A DNA stretch of 64,000 bases from Cohnella mopanensis (lineage in GTDB: Bacteria; Bacillota; Bacilli; Paenibacillales; Paenibacillaceae), in contig NZ_JAKRWM010000021.1 of the NCBI RefSeq assembly GCF_022352055.1, positions 62,001-126,000 on the forward strand, read 5' to 3'. A model generated the notes under the pieces. That model worked only from the letters and a program-made list of their open reading frames with translations. It ran no database searches and was not told the origin of the DNA. A program made the position numbers and the translations under genes. Position 1 is the first letter of the stretch. The number at the start of each line of letters is the position of its first letter. Below, piece after piece: positions 26,086-34,331 of this stretch.

Positions 26086-27393
26086 TTAATTTCTATAATG
26101 GTTGCGTTTCCATCCGATTTTGCGTATCCCGATTGCGATCGAGCCCGCAATGACGATAAAAGCGAGGATTAGGAAGAAGAGAATGGGCAGCCCGGTCAGT
26201 GCCGGGATGAATGTTTGTTCCAAAAATGCTCCGCTCGGTTTCCAAGGGGTTCCAATCGCCCATGCGAAAAAAGTTGGATTGGCGCTCTCTTCTAAGTGAA
26301 ACCATGGCCAAACGACGTAGACGAGCAACATGGCAAGAAAGCCATGGATTAACCGGGCCCGCGCGAAGGGGAAATACCGCCAAGCGGTGCGGCTCATCAG
26401 ACCGGCCACTTGCGCATGCACGGACAAGCCTCCCCAAGAAAGAACGAATGCCGCTACGGCGACGCGATCAACGAGCGGAAGCGATTGGTCGGCCGCGGCG
26501 GCTTTCGCCCCGAGGGTAACTTCAAACGTCCCGTTCATGAAAGCAGAGGCAAGATTAGGTGATAAACCGAGGCTGTTCAATAACATGGCTATCGTATCGC
26601 GGAACAAGGACAAAATCCCGCTATGGACGAGGAGGTCTAATATCGCGGAGAAAAAAACGACCAATCCGCCGACGATCATCATCAATGCGAGGGAGGATTG
26701 GAGCGATTGCTGCAGCAACACCCCGAAAGGTCTCCCATCCGCGATCCGGGCTTTGTGCATCGCGGATAACGCTGCTCGCAATCGATTGCCGGTAGGAGGG
26801 GGGGCTTGTTCCAAAGCCGGCTCGTCTTTATTCCATTGGAAGCGAGAACCGATTCCGATCAGAAGAGCGCTGCTATAATGGGCTACGGCAAGCGCGGGGG
26901 CCACCTGCAGGCTGCCGAAAAATCCGATGCAGACGGCTCCGATAAGAAATATCGGATCCGAGGTAGTCGTCATCGCAACCAAACGCTCACCTTGCGATCT
27001 GGTGATCAGCTTTTGTTCCATCATGCGCGAGGTGAGCCGCGAACCGACGGGATATCCAGATACGAATCCCATGGCTACGATAAATCCCCCGACGCCGGGC
27101 AGGCGAAACAACGGGCGCATGAACGGGTCGAGCAAAGTACCCGCCAAGTGAACGATTCCAAAGCCGAGCAACAAGTCGGATAGAACGAAGAATGGAAACA
27201 ATGCCGGAAACAGCACTTCCCACCAAACGGCTACTCCCCTCAAAGAAGCGTTCAAGGCAACCTGAGCGTCCGCCAAAGCTAAACATCCGATCAATAATGA
27301 AGTTCCTCCGATTGCGATCACGCCTGCCAGCGTCAATCGACGGGACGGTTTTGCAGTTTTATGCGGCAACAATTCCAAGCGATACCCCTCCAT
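26086..27393 (-). CDS. ylbJ: Sporulation integral membrane protein YlbJ (SpoVV)
   Basis: 435 residues with about eight to ten membrane segments, including LRGVAVWWEVLFPALFPFFVLSDLLLG, GFIVAMGFVSGYPVGSRLTS and MMIVGGLVVFFSAIL. The nucleoside-recognition/gate motif G-F-x-SGYPVG is diagnostic of YlbJ. In Bacillus subtilis the protein (SpoVV) moves dipicolinic acid across the outer forespore membrane. The ATG at 27393 is favoured: GAGAGA lies 10 bases before it, against 4 for an upstream TTG at 27399. Transcribed alone. Confidence 0.9.
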   Translation of the reverse strand: MEGYRLELLPHKTAKPSRRLTLAGVIAIGGTSLLIGCLALADAQVALNASLRGVAVWWEVLFPALFPFFVLSDLLLGFGIVHLAGTLLDPFMRPLFRLPGVGGFIVAMGFVSGYPVGSRLTSRMMEQKLITRSQGERLVAMTTTSDPIFLIGAVCIGFFGSLQVAPALAVAHYSSALLIGIGSRFQWNKDEPALEQAPPPTGNRLRAALSAMHKARIADGRPFGVLLQQSLQSSLALMMIVGGLVVFFSAILDLLVHSGILSLFRDTIAMLLNSLGLSPNLASAFMNGTFEVTLGAKAAAADQSLPLVDRVAVAAFVLSWGGLSVHAQVAGLMSRTAWRYFPFARARLIHGFLAMLLVYVVWPWFHLEESANPTFFAWAIGTPWKPSGAFLEQTFIPALTGLPILFFLILAFIVIAGSIAIGIRKIGWKRNHYRN

Positions 27394-27514
27394 CCACAAC
27401 AGATCTCTCGTGTCAATATATGTGCGGGCTCGGACAATCTTTCCGCTCGGCGGAAAAAGACAAAACCTTTAATGTAATCGTTTACAAAAAGTTCGTGTAG
27501 ATTGTTTCCGGCTA

Positions 27515-27523
27515 TGCTACAAT
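27515..27523 (+). promoter_or_regulatory. Extended -10 promoter for a small membrane peptide gene
   Basis: TGC followed by TACAAT is an extended -10 element 61 bp before the 28-codon gene; the -35 is poor. Confidence 0.4.
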
Positions 27524-27583
27524 AAGATTAGGAATTCCAGAATTACTGCGAAAGTCAAATTCATCGAAGCTGGAGTGATGAGA

Positions 27584-27670
27584 ATGGCGGGAATCGTTGC
27601 AGGATTGATTGTATGCGCTTTCGTATATGTCATTCGTGAGTCTTTGGTAAGCGCGGAAGAAGAGATGTAG
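27584..27670 (+). CDS. 28-residue hydrophobic small protein
   Basis: Begins MAGIVAGLIVCAFVYVI and ends RESLVSAEEEM: one membrane helix with a short acidic tail. GGAG lies 8 bases before the ATG; an ATG at 27578 would add two residues but is only 3 bases from it. It has its own extended -10 promoter and is closed by a strong terminator 35 bp after the stop, which argues for a real gene. Not recognised. A single-pass regulator of a membrane complex or a spore membrane peptide are possibilities. Confidence 0.6.
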   Translation: MAGIVAGLIVCAFVYVIRESLVSAEEEM

Positions 27671-27705
27671 GCCTCATATCCTCTGTCGGCAACTTGCCGA
27701 TTTAG

Positions 27706-27734
27706 ATCGCCCCTCACGGGCGATTTTTGTATTT
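27706..27734 (+). terminator. Intrinsic terminator after the small peptide gene
   Basis: ATCGCCC, loop CTCAC, GGGCGAT, then TTTTTGT. Confidence 0.9.
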
Positions 27735-27759
27735 CTAGAGAAGTCCGATCTGGGCTTTG

Positions 27760-27768
27760 TGGTATAAT
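27760..27768 (+). promoter_or_regulatory. Extended -10 promoter for the globin gene
   Basis: TGG followed by TATAAT lies about 100 bp before the globin start; a perfect -10 hexamer without a clear -35. Confidence 0.5.
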
Positions 27769-27869
27769 AAGCATGAATTAAGGGCGTTGCCGCGTAGGCT
27801 TTCGGCTCAATCCCAACCCGAACTCACGGATACCTTTTACTGCCGTGTTCTCATTATAGGAGGTACAAA

Positions 27870-28265
27870 TTGTCTAGCTACGCTACACTTTACGAAGCGC
27901 TTGGGGGCGCGGAAGCGATACGCGATCTGGTCTCAAGATTCTACCCTAAAGTACAAGCCCATCCGCTGCTGGCGCCTCTGTTTCCCGAGGATATCCATCC
28001 GGTTATGGAGAAGCAGATCTTATTTTTAACGCAGTTTCTGGGCGGTCCTTCGTTATATTCCGATCAATACGGACATCCCATGATGCGGGCGCGCCATTTA
28101 CCTTTCGAAATTACGCCGGAGAGGGCGGCGGCATGGCTTGGATGCATGTCTTCGGCACTTGGGGAAATGTCCGTACCTGAGCCTTTACGGCAGCTAACGA
28201 TCGAGAGATTGTCCGGTCCTGCCCATCATTTCGTAAATACCGAATCAGATACGACAGCCAATTAA
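27870..28265 (+). CDS. Group 2 truncated hemoglobin (YjbI/GlbO-like)
   Basis: 131 residues. SSYATLYEALGGAEAIRDLVSRFYPKV is the truncated-globin N-terminus (phenylalanine/tyrosine at B9/B10). LTQFLGGPSLYSDQYGHPMMRARHLPFEIT contains the distal residues and the proximal His in RARHLPF. Group 2 globins bind oxygen or NO and protect against nitrosative or oxidative stress. It starts with TTG behind ATAGGAGG. The DUF2225 gene follows after 12 bp and is probably co-transcribed. Confidence 0.93.
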   Translation: MSSYATLYEALGGAEAIRDLVSRFYPKVQAHPLLAPLFPEDIHPVMEKQILFLTQFLGGPSLYSDQYGHPMMRARHLPFEITPERAAAWLGCMSSALGEMSVPEPLRQLTIERLSGPAHHFVNTESDTTAN

Positions 28266-28277
28266 GGAGGAAGTCTT

Positions 28278-28979
28278 ATGGAGCCGCTGTTTCAGATCAA
28301 TGTCAAGTGCATCTGCTGCGATGAAAGCTTTCAAACGTCTCGCGTAAGACCCAGCCTGAAAAAAGCCGTGAAGACGGATACCGATTTCTGTTCCTATTTT
28401 AAGACCGTAAATCCTGATTATTACGTCGTTAGGGTTTGCCCGAATTGCGGGTTCTCCACGACTGAGAATTTCGCGGAACGAATCAACGACAAACAAAAAT
28501 CGATTTATTACGAGAAGATAGGAAACAAGTGGAAATTCAAAGATTTCGGCGGAGAACGTACTTTGAACGTGGCGATGGAGTGCTACAAGCTATGCTTGTT
28601 AACCGCTCAAGCGATTGGGGAGAAGGATCGGGTCATCGCTGCGTTGCTTCACCATATTGCTTGGCTGTACCGTTACGAAGGGAAGAAAGACCAAGAAAAT
28701 CGCTTTATTCAATTCGCCCTGGATGCTTACGTACGCGTCTATGAGACCGAGAGGGATTCCATCAGCAATGCCCGGTTAATGTACTTGATCGGGGAGCTTA
28801 ATAAGCGGTTGGGCAATTTCCAGGAAGCGGTTAGGTGGTTCGGTCGGGTCATCCAAGATAAGAAGATCGTAGACGCCGCCATGATTCGCGCATCCCGCGA
28901 GCAGTGGCAACACATCCGCGAGATTATGACGGGGCAAGGACTGGAGCTTCCGGAGGAAATGCAGCAAAGCGGTACATAA
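28278..28979 (+). CDS. DUF2225 protein
   Basis: 233 residues. Two zinc-ribbon-like cysteine pairs (CICC near 11-14 and CPNCGF near 54-59) precede a TPR-like helical region (AMECYKLCLLTAQ, LMYLIGELNKRLGNFQEAVRWFGRVI). This is the DUF2225 layout common in Bacillales and Clostridia. Function unknown; the TPR part suggests protein binding. AAGGAGG precedes the ATG and the globin gene lies just upstream. Confidence 0.88.
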   Translation: MEPLFQINVKCICCDESFQTSRVRPSLKKAVKTDTDFCSYFKTVNPDYYVVRVCPNCGFSTTENFAERINDKQKSIYYEKIGNKWKFKDFGGERTLNVAMECYKLCLLTAQAIGEKDRVIAALLHHIAWLYRYEGKKDQENRFIQFALDAYVRVYETERDSISNARLMYLIGELNKRLGNFQEAVRWFGRVIQDKKIVDAAMIRASREQWQHIREIMTGQGLELPEEMQQSGT

Positions 28980-28992
28980 CGTTCCGATGCGG

Positions 28993-29232
28993 TTAATTTC
29001 CTCGAATCGGGCGGTTGGCTAGCAGATAGTCTTGGTCGGCGTCGATAATTCGGAGGCTGCCATGACAACAAGGAAAGATAAGCGTAAGCTTGCGGGCTCC
29101 GCCATATAGTGTGGTAACGTCTTCAGGCTTCAGAGGAATAAGTACATTCGAGCTGCGGCAAAATGGACAATCCTGAGCGTAAACTTCATTTCTGACGATA
29201 TCGTAGGGCAAGCTGTTTTTTAACGGAATCAT
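28993..29232 (-). CDS. Small CxxC protein of unknown function
   Basis: 79 residues. Cys-pairs CPFC (about 22-25) and a CC at about 54-55 suggest a zinc site. LIPLKPEDVTTLYGGARKLTLIFPCCHGSLRIIDAD looks like a small beta fold. AAAGGGG lies 8 bases before the ATG. Transcribed opposite to its neighbours. No family name recognised. Confidence 0.7.
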   Translation of the reverse strand: MIPLKNSLPYDIVRNEVYAQDCPFCRSSNVLIPLKPEDVTTLYGGARKLTLIFPCCHGSLRIIDADQDYLLANRPIRGN

Positions 29233-29305
29233 GGTCTAGTCCCCTTTCACGTATATAAACATACAACAGAGGGAATGACAGTGCAATAAACGGAGAGGTG
29301 ACAAA

Positions 29306-31090
29306 ATGAAACAATCGTTATCCTTAAAATGGAACTTAGAATCGCTGTTTCCCGGAGGCTCGTCTTCTCCTCAATATTCGGAGTTCGTGGGGGAAACTGA
29401 GGCGCTTTGCGCGGCTTTACTGAAGGAGCTTCACGAGAGTGGAGAACGTTCGCCGGAGGCGGAGCAGCTTACGGAATGGACGGAGAAGCTTCAACTTGTT
29501 CTGTCGCGCCTAAGAGAGGCGGATGCTTACGTCTCCTGCTTAACTTCGCAGGATATGGGCGATAAGCGCGCGGTAGCTTGGACGGAGAGGATTCAGACGC
29601 TGTCGGCTCGCTTTAAGCAAGCTGCGGATTTGTACGATGCTAAGCTCGCTGAGGTGCCCGATGAATTATGGCAGCAATGGAGCGGACAATCGGAGAAATC
29701 GCCGATTCAATTTCCGCTTAATGAAAGAAGGGAATCCGCTAAGGAAAAGCTTCCTCCGGCATTGGAAGCCGTTGCAAGCGAACTGGCGGTGGACGGCTAT
29801 CATGGCTGGGGAGAACATTATAATACAGTTGTAGGACGGATTTCGATCCCGTGGGAGGAAAATAACGAATCTTTACAGCTTTCCGTTGGGCAGGCAGCGA
29901 ATAAGCTAGACGATCCCAATCCGGCGGTAAGAGACGCTATGGCCGCCAAATGGGAAGAAGCATGGGCGGCTCAGGCGGACTTGGGAGCGGATACGTTAAA
30001 TCGCTTGGCTGGATTTCGGCTTAAGTTATATGGGATGAGGGGCTGGAACGATCCGCTAAGGGAACCGCTTCGGATGAACCGAATGAGCCACGCAACGTTG
30101 GATGCGATGTGGTCGGCTGTCGAAGGCAGCATCGAGCCGCTGAAACGTTACTTGGCATTGAAAGCGCGCCGATTCGGCAAAGAAAAGCTAGCCTGGCACG
30201 ATGTTGACGCCCCGATCGCCACAAGTCAAGCTAAAATTCCTTACGAGGAAGCTGCCCAGATCATTACCGATGCGTTCGCGCAATTTTCTCCGGATATGGC
30301 GCAACTTTCCCGTACAGCGTTCGCCGATCAGTGGATCGAGGCGGAGGATCGTTCAGGGAAACGACCTGGAGGTTTCTGTACGAGCTTACCTCTAAGCCGC
30401 CAAAGCCGGATTTTCATGACTTACTCGGGAACTCCGGGCAATGTATCGACATTGGCCCATGAGCTTGGGCATGCGTATCATGGGGCGCTGGTCGAAAACT
30501 TACCGCCATTTGCACAAGACTATGCTATGAATGTTGCTGAGACGGCATCGACCTTTGCGGAGGCGATCGTGGGCGATGCTCTGCTGCGCAGGGCGGAGAG
30601 TGACGATGAGAAGCTGGCGCTTCTAGACGATCGGTTACAGCGAGCCGTAGCTTTCTGCATGAACATCCGCGCAAGATTCCTGTTCGAGACACGGTTCTAT
30701 GAGCGCCGTGCGGCGGGCATGTTGGAAGCATCCGATTTGAGCGAGCTTATGGTAGCGGCGCAGAAGGAAGCTTTCGGGAATGCGTTAGATAGCTGGCATC
30801 CGCATTTCTGGGCTTCCAAGCTTCATTTTTATTTAACCGACGTTCCGTTCTACAATTTCCCATACACGTTCGGTTATTTGTTCAGTACCGGTTTAGTAGC
30901 CGTTTCCGAGCGAGAAGGACCTTCGTTCAGCAAACGTTATGACGATTTGTTACGGGACACCGGGATCATGACAGTGGAACAACTGGGTTCCCGCCATCTT
31001 GGCGTCGATCTGGAGCAGCCGCAATTTTGGCAAGATGCTGTCGCTAGAGTTATCGCCGACGTCGAAGCTTTTTCCGATTTGTGCGAGTAA
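29306..31090 (+). CDS. pepF: M3-family oligoendopeptidase (PepF)
   Basis: 594 residues, the normal PepF length. Zinc motif HELGH (His385, Glu386, His389) occurs in STLAHELGHAYHG, with a third ligand glutamate in the following NVAETASTFAEAI. The PepF C-terminus is typical (FYNFPYTFGYLFSTGL, LGVDLEQPQFW). It degrades intracellular oligopeptides of about 7-17 residues. GGAGAGG precedes the ATG, and a strong terminator follows. Confidence 0.95.
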   Translation: MKQSLSLKWNLESLFPGGSSSPQYSEFVGETEALCAALLKELHESGERSPEAEQLTEWTEKLQLVLSRLREADAYVSCLTSQDMGDKRAVAWTERIQTLSARFKQAADLYDAKLAEVPDELWQQWSGQSEKSPIQFPLNERRESAKEKLPPALEAVASELAVDGYHGWGEHYNTVVGRISIPWEENNESLQLSVGQAANKLDDPNPAVRDAMAAKWEEAWAAQADLGADTLNRLAGFRLKLYGMRGWNDPLREPLRMNRMSHATLDAMWSAVEGSIEPLKRYLALKARRFGKEKLAWHDVDAPIATSQAKIPYEEAAQIITDAFAQFSPDMAQLSRTAFADQWIEAEDRSGKRPGGFCTSLPLSRQSRIFMTYSGTPGNVSTLAHELGHAYHGALVENLPPFAQDYAMNVAETASTFAEAIVGDALLRRAESDDEKLALLDDRLQRAVAFCMNIRARFLFETRFYERRAAGMLEASDLSELMVAAQKEAFGNALDSWHPHFWASKLHFYLTDVPFYNFPYTFGYLFSTGLVAVSEREGPSFSKRYDDLLRDTGIMTVEQLGSRHLGVDLEQPQFWQDAVARVIADVEAFSDLCE

Positions 31091-31104
31091 ATGGACAAAT
31101 GTCG

Positions 31105-31138
31105 CCTTCAGCCCCTTGAGCGGGCTGAAGGTTTTTTT
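31105..31138 (+). terminator. Intrinsic terminator after pepF
   Basis: CCTTCAGCCC and GGGCTGAAGG, a perfect 10-bp stem with 7-base loop, followed by seven T. Confidence 0.95.
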
Positions 31139-31225
31139 GCTGTCTGACATGTCTTTAAAGACCGGGTGACGGAAAGCTTCGTCCCTTAATGGAATTACAA
31201 AATAAACCATAAATAGACAAAAAGA

Positions 31226-31254
31226 TTGAAATATTCAAAATATTCAATTATAAT
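31226..31254 (+). promoter_or_regulatory. Strong sigma-A-type promoter
   Basis: TTGAAA, 17-bp AT-rich spacer, TATAAT: the best vegetative promoter match in this part. It serves the gene starting at 31315. Confidence 0.8.
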
Positions 31255-31314
31255 GAGTCCGAAGTCGCAATACTCGTTCTTAATGACCAGATTTGATAAG
31301 CAAAAAGGAGGAGA

Positions 31315-31716
31315 ATGATAACGTTGGAACAAATTTCTTTAGCTCGTCAAGTGGATGTAGCTTTGGAGAAATTGGGAGGAGAACTGAAAGGGATGACCGC
31401 GGGTACGATCGTTTTGCAAATACGCGACGACGCGGTCGGCAGATTCGGGATTCGTCATTTACCCGTGGATTGCATGAACCAGGAACGTGGAACATCCGGG
31501 CTATCACCCGATCAAGTGCTTACTCTGAGGCGGCTCGCCGTTGAAGCGCTTCGTCATAAGAGCGGTTGGACTCACGGAGAAATTTCGTATGATTTCGTGT
31601 TGAAGCAGGGCAAAGTGTTCGTAAGCGTTCAATTCGAATCGAATTATAACATGGCAAATTTATTGTTCCGATACTCTCCGAAGAAGCACGATCGTCGTGG
31701 AGCCTCCAACGAATAA
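31315..31716 (+). CDS. Conserved-looking protein of unknown function
   Basis: 133 residues, mixed alpha/beta and soluble: MITLEQISLARQVDVALEKLGG, then TIVLQIRDDAVGRFGIRHLPVD and DFVLKQGKVFVSVQFESNYNMANLLFRY. It has a consensus promoter and its own bidirectional terminator, so it is clearly expressed. The start is uncertain. The ATG at 31315 is 1-3 bases from AAGGAGGAG, while a TTG at 31324 (MEQISLAR) is 10-12 bases away and may be the true start. No family recognised. Confidence 0.7.
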   Translation: MITLEQISLARQVDVALEKLGGELKGMTAGTIVLQIRDDAVGRFGIRHLPVDCMNQERGTSGLSPDQVLTLRRLAVEALRHKSGWTHGEISYDFVLKQGKVFVSVQFESNYNMANLLFRYSPKKHDRRGASNE

Positions 31717-31731
31717 TACGCATACATAATG

Positions 31732-31769
31732 AAAATCCGGCAAGCTCCCCGAGGAGTTGCCGGATTTTT
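31732..31769. terminator. Bidirectional terminator between convergent genes
   Basis: AAAATCCGGCAA and TTGCCGGATTTT, a 12-bp perfect stem, with A/T-runs on both sides. It serves both the unknown gene (plus) and the SASP gene (minus). Confidence 0.95.
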
Positions 31770-31789
31770 GCTTATGCAAGAGCTTGTCG

Positions 31790-32011
31790 TTACCGACCGG
31801 AACGTCCGGCGAGCTGTTGCTCGGACATCTGTACGAGCCTACGGGTAATTTGACCTCCAATGGAGCCAGCTTCACGGGTTAAAAGATTACCATAGTAACC
31901 GTCTTTCGGAAGCTGAATGCCAAGCTCCTGCGCGACTTCGAATTTCAACTGTTCCAGCGCCTGAGCGGCTTGAGGAACGACGAGGGAACTGCTGCGTGAA
32001 CGTGATGCCAC
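31790..32011 (-). CDS. Small acid-soluble spore protein, alpha/beta type
   Basis: 73 residues. LVVPQAAQALEQLKFEVAQELGI contains the germination protease site (E-V-A in KFEVAQELG). DGYYGNLLTREAGSIGGQITRRLVQMSEQQLAG is the conserved DNA-binding half. These proteins coat forespore DNA, shift it to A-form and protect against UV and heat, then serve as amino acid stores on germination. GTG start behind AAAGGAGGTGA. A sigma-G-type promoter lies 23 bp upstream. Confidence 0.97.
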   Translation of the reverse strand: MASRSRSSSLVVPQAAQALEQLKFEVAQELGIQLPKDGYYGNLLTREAGSIGGQITRRLVQMSEQQLAGRSGR

Positions 32012-32033
32012 TATCGCTCACCTCCTTTGAAAG

Positions 32034-32062
32034 TAGTATGGACGTAATTGGGAGAGCTATGC
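32034..32062 (-). promoter_or_regulatory. Sigma-G-type promoter for the SASP gene
   Basis: Read on the minus strand: GCATA, 17-bp spacer, CATACTA, matching the sigma-G pattern (GHATR, 17-18, CATNHTA). The same two boxes and spacing precede the other SASP gene. Confidence 0.8.
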
Positions 32063-32066
32063 ATTC

Positions 32067-32082
32067 AACGGAAACGTTTCCA
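32067..32082. promoter_or_regulatory. cre-like palindrome upstream of the SASP promoter
   Basis: GGAAACGTTTCC is a perfect 12-bp palindrome. Extended to 16 bases it matches WTGNAANCGNWWNCAW with one mismatch on either strand. It sits just upstream of the -35 of the sigma-G promoter. Confidence 0.4.
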
Positions 32083-32109
32083 TTAAAAACAAATAATAAG
32101 TACTTCCAC

Positions 32110-32322
32110 TGGTCCTACTTTGTCGCACGGAGCAGCATTGGGAGCTGCAGGTTCGGAAAGTGGTCCTACAGCATCGCACGGAGCAGCATTGGGAGCTGTA
32201 GGCTCGGAAAGTGGTCCTACAGCGTCACGCGGAGCAGCATTAGGAGCTGTAAGTTCGGAATGTGGTCCTACAGCATCGCACGGAGCAGCATTGGGAGCTG
32301 TAGGATCGGAAAGTGGTCCTAC
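32110..32322. repeat. Second tandem array: four copies of a different 51-bp unit
   Basis: Units begin TGGTCCTAC at 32110, 32161, 32212, 32263 and, partial, 32314, spaced exactly 51 bp, and continue CGGAGCAGCATTGGGAGCTG. Most copies contain an internal inverted repeat CCTACAGC/GCTGTAGG. They fill the gap between the SASP gene and the YcgQ-like gene. Sequence is unrelated to the large array at 17783. Frames running through it on the plus strand are by-products of the period. The 314-bp gap otherwise holds only the SASP promoter and the cre-like site. Confidence 0.9.
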
Positions 32323-32325
32323 GAC

Positions 32326-33237
32326 TTACTCTAATCCGAAATCCAGGTCAGAGCTTACGTACGGATCGTCGGGAGGAGTGATGGAGACGACTTTGTCTAC
32401 GAGGATTTGGATGATCTCTATGTTATTGTATACGGTTGTGCCGAGTTTGCCGGTAACGGTTACCCATTCGTCTGTCGCGAGGGTATTCGCTTTGTCGTAG
32501 ATCGCCATAATTCCGTAAGGGGATGCGTCAGCGGAGCAGCAGTTGACCGAGAACCGGCTAACGCCGAATTGCGTTGTGCCCATCGCGTTTTCCCGATAAA
32601 CGAAGCCGTTTAACTCGATTGTTTTACCGATGAAAGCGGATCGATATAAATCAATCGTCGTTAACGTTTCGATGAATTGTTTGTCTGTGACGCGGATGAT
32701 GTTCCGGCTCGCCAGTTTTCTGCCGAATTTGGCATAGCTGTCGGTGAATTCATCCGTAGTTGCGAAGAGGGGGGAGTCGCTCGGCAACTCAACACTAGGC
32801 GAACCGGGGCTAGCGGTAGGGAGGCCGGAAGCCGGTTTAACGATCAATTGCGGGCTAAATTGAACGCCTTTGGCCGAGGCAATGCTGCTTCCGAGCATGC
32901 CGTCGGGCACAACGAAGCCGATAAGCAACGGGAACGCGAACCAACCGTACAGAAGCAGGCTTTTACCCCATGTCGCAGGCAACTCGTGGTTGCATTCGCA
33001 TGCTAGATGATCATGTTCCCGGTCGAACCAAGTACGGATAGCGGAGTATAATTGCTGTGCTGCAACGGCATATAATCCCAAAGCCGATAATTTCACGACG
33101 AATTGCATGCGGGGGGCGATATATAAATTTAGATCACCCGAGCGGACAAGGTGAACGATGAACATGGCGAAGCCGGCGAGTAGTAACGCTCTCACTAAAT
33201 AGTGGGCGGACTCGCGGAGTGGGGCAGCGTTATTCAT
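32326..33237 (-). CDS. ycgQ: YcgQ-like protein (TIGR03943/DUF1980)
   Basis: 303 residues. Membrane segments lie near the N-terminus (LVRALLLAGFAMFIVHLV, VVKLSALGLYAVAAQQLY) and near 95-115. The extracytoplasmic C-terminal part contains FIGKTIELNGFVYRE, FSVNCCSADASPYGI and WVTVTGKLG, typical of the OB-like TIGR03943 domain. It is always paired with the permease encoded just upstream. The ATG at 33237 follows AGAGG by 8 bases; a GTG at 33246 would overlap that site. See the Zur-box feature for a likely link to zinc. Confidence 0.88.
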   Translation of the reverse strand: MNNAAPLRESAHYLVRALLLAGFAMFIVHLVRSGDLNLYIAPRMQFVVKLSALGLYAVAAQQLYSAIRTWFDREHDHLACECNHELPATWGKSLLLYGWFAFPLLIGFVVPDGMLGSSIASAKGVQFSPQLIVKPASGLPTASPGSPSVELPSDSPLFATTDEFTDSYAKFGRKLASRNIIRVTDKQFIETLTTIDLYRSAFIGKTIELNGFVYRENAMGTTQFGVSRFSVNCCSADASPYGIMAIYDKANTLATDEWVTVTGKLGTTVYNNIEIIQILVDKVVSITPPDDPYVSSDLDFGLE

Positions 33238-33252
33238 GGCGGGCACCTCTTT

Positions 33253-34293
33253 CTACACGATTCCAAGACGATCGAATAAGATCGAACCGAACAGGACGAG
33301 CAATGCGATCAATAGGCTGAACTTCAACACGAATTTTTTACGGAATACTGCAAGCATCATAAGCGTGTTTTTCAAATCGAGCATAGGACCGAACACGAGG
33401 AAGGAGAGCAACGCAGCCGGAGGGAACATGTTATTGAAGGATGCGGCGACGAATGCGTCCGAAGTTGAACATAGCGACAACGCGTAGGCGAACCCCATCA
33501 TGAACAGATGGGAGAGCAGCTCGTGGTCCGCGACCGAGGCCAAAGACGCACGAGTGATTAGAGTTTGCAGAAGAGCTGTGATTAGCGATCCTAGAATTAA
33601 ATATTTGCCCATATCGAAAAATTCTTCGGCAGCATGAGCGGGCGTATCCGCGAGCTTCTTTAATACGCTTCCTCCGGTTTCATGTCCGTGATGATGATGG
33701 TCATGATGATCATGGTGGTGATCATGTGCGTGAAGATGCTTCTCTGGTTCAGGCTTCATCGGATCCCGTTTCATGAAATAATATAGGATCATTCCTAAAG
33801 TGACAGCTACCGCGAACGCCAAATAAAAACGAGAATAAGCTAAATGCTTATTCGTCCGGAAAGCGGCGAAGGTCGCCCCGAAGACGACGGGATTAATGAT
33901 CGGTCCCGCGACGATATAGATGATGCCTATGTACGCGGGAAGCCCTTTACGAATAAGCCTGCGCACGATGGGGATCATTCCGCATTCGCATAGCGGCAAC
34001 ACGATGCCGAGCAGGCTACCGAATAACACGCCGGCGATCGGATTTTTGGGAGTAAGCCTTTGAATGAGTTTGTCCGATACGAAAGATTGCAAAAGCGCGG
34101 AAATAAATACGCCGATCAGAAGAAAAGGCAGCGCTTCGAGAATGATGCTTAGAAATATAATTTTGAAGCTTTGTAGCTTAGCATAGTCAAAGCTCCAATG
34201 GGATGCATCTTTGCCGAAAAAAATAAGGGCCAAAAGTGCTGCGCAGCCAACCGTAGCCGCTCCGGTTGCTAGTCGCATAATTGAACGAGGCAC
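33253..34293 (-). CDS. ycgR: YcgR-like permease (UPF0718/DUF318) with a His-rich loop
   Basis: 346 residues, about eight membrane segments. Conserved boxes include FLSIILEALPFLLIGVFIS, LPLCECGMIPIVRRLIRKG and GPIINPVVFGATFAAF. A cytosolic loop at about 185-206 has a dense histidine run (HAHDHHHDHHDHHHHGH), a probable metal-binding segment. The partner YcgQ gene follows after 15 bp. GTG start behind AAGGAAG. A Zur-type operator overlaps the promoter, so zinc-related transport is the best guess; the family's substrate is not established. Confidence 0.88.
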   Translation of the reverse strand: MPRSIMRLATGAATVGCAALLALIFFGKDASHWSFDYAKLQSFKIIFLSIILEALPFLLIGVFISALLQSFVSDKLIQRLTPKNPIAGVLFGSLLGIVLPLCECGMIPIVRRLIRKGLPAYIGIIYIVAGPIINPVVFGATFAAFRTNKHLAYSRFYLAFAVAVTLGMILYYFMKRDPMKPEPEKHLHAHDHHHDHHDHHHHGHETGGSVLKKLADTPAHAAEEFFDMGKYLILGSLITALLQTLITRASLASVADHELLSHLFMMGFAYALSLCSTSDAFVAASFNNMFPPAALLSFLVFGPMLDLKNTLMMLAVFRKKFVLKFSLLIALLVLFGSILFDRLGIV

Positions 34294-34316
34294 GACGTCA
34301 CTTCCTTGCCTATAAA

Positions 34317-34331
34317 AAGTAATTATTACGA
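34317..34331 (-). promoter_or_regulatory. Probable Zur operator over the ycgR promoter
   Basis: AAGTAATTATTACGA matches the Bacillus Zur consensus TCGTAATNATTACGA at 13 of 15 positions (right half perfect), with AAA before and TTA after it. On the minus strand the -10 box TATAAT (34331-34336) abuts it. It lies 24 bp before the permease start, ideal for repression under zinc sufficiency. Confidence 0.65.

Noticed and set aside
26330-27183. Plus-strand frames opposite ylbJ
   Set aside because: Antisense shadows of a GC-rich membrane protein gene; no ribosome sites.
31996-32500. Plus-strand frames over the second 51-bp array
   Set aside because: Same periodicity effect; they overlap the SASP promoter and the end of the YcgQ-like gene, without ribosome sites.
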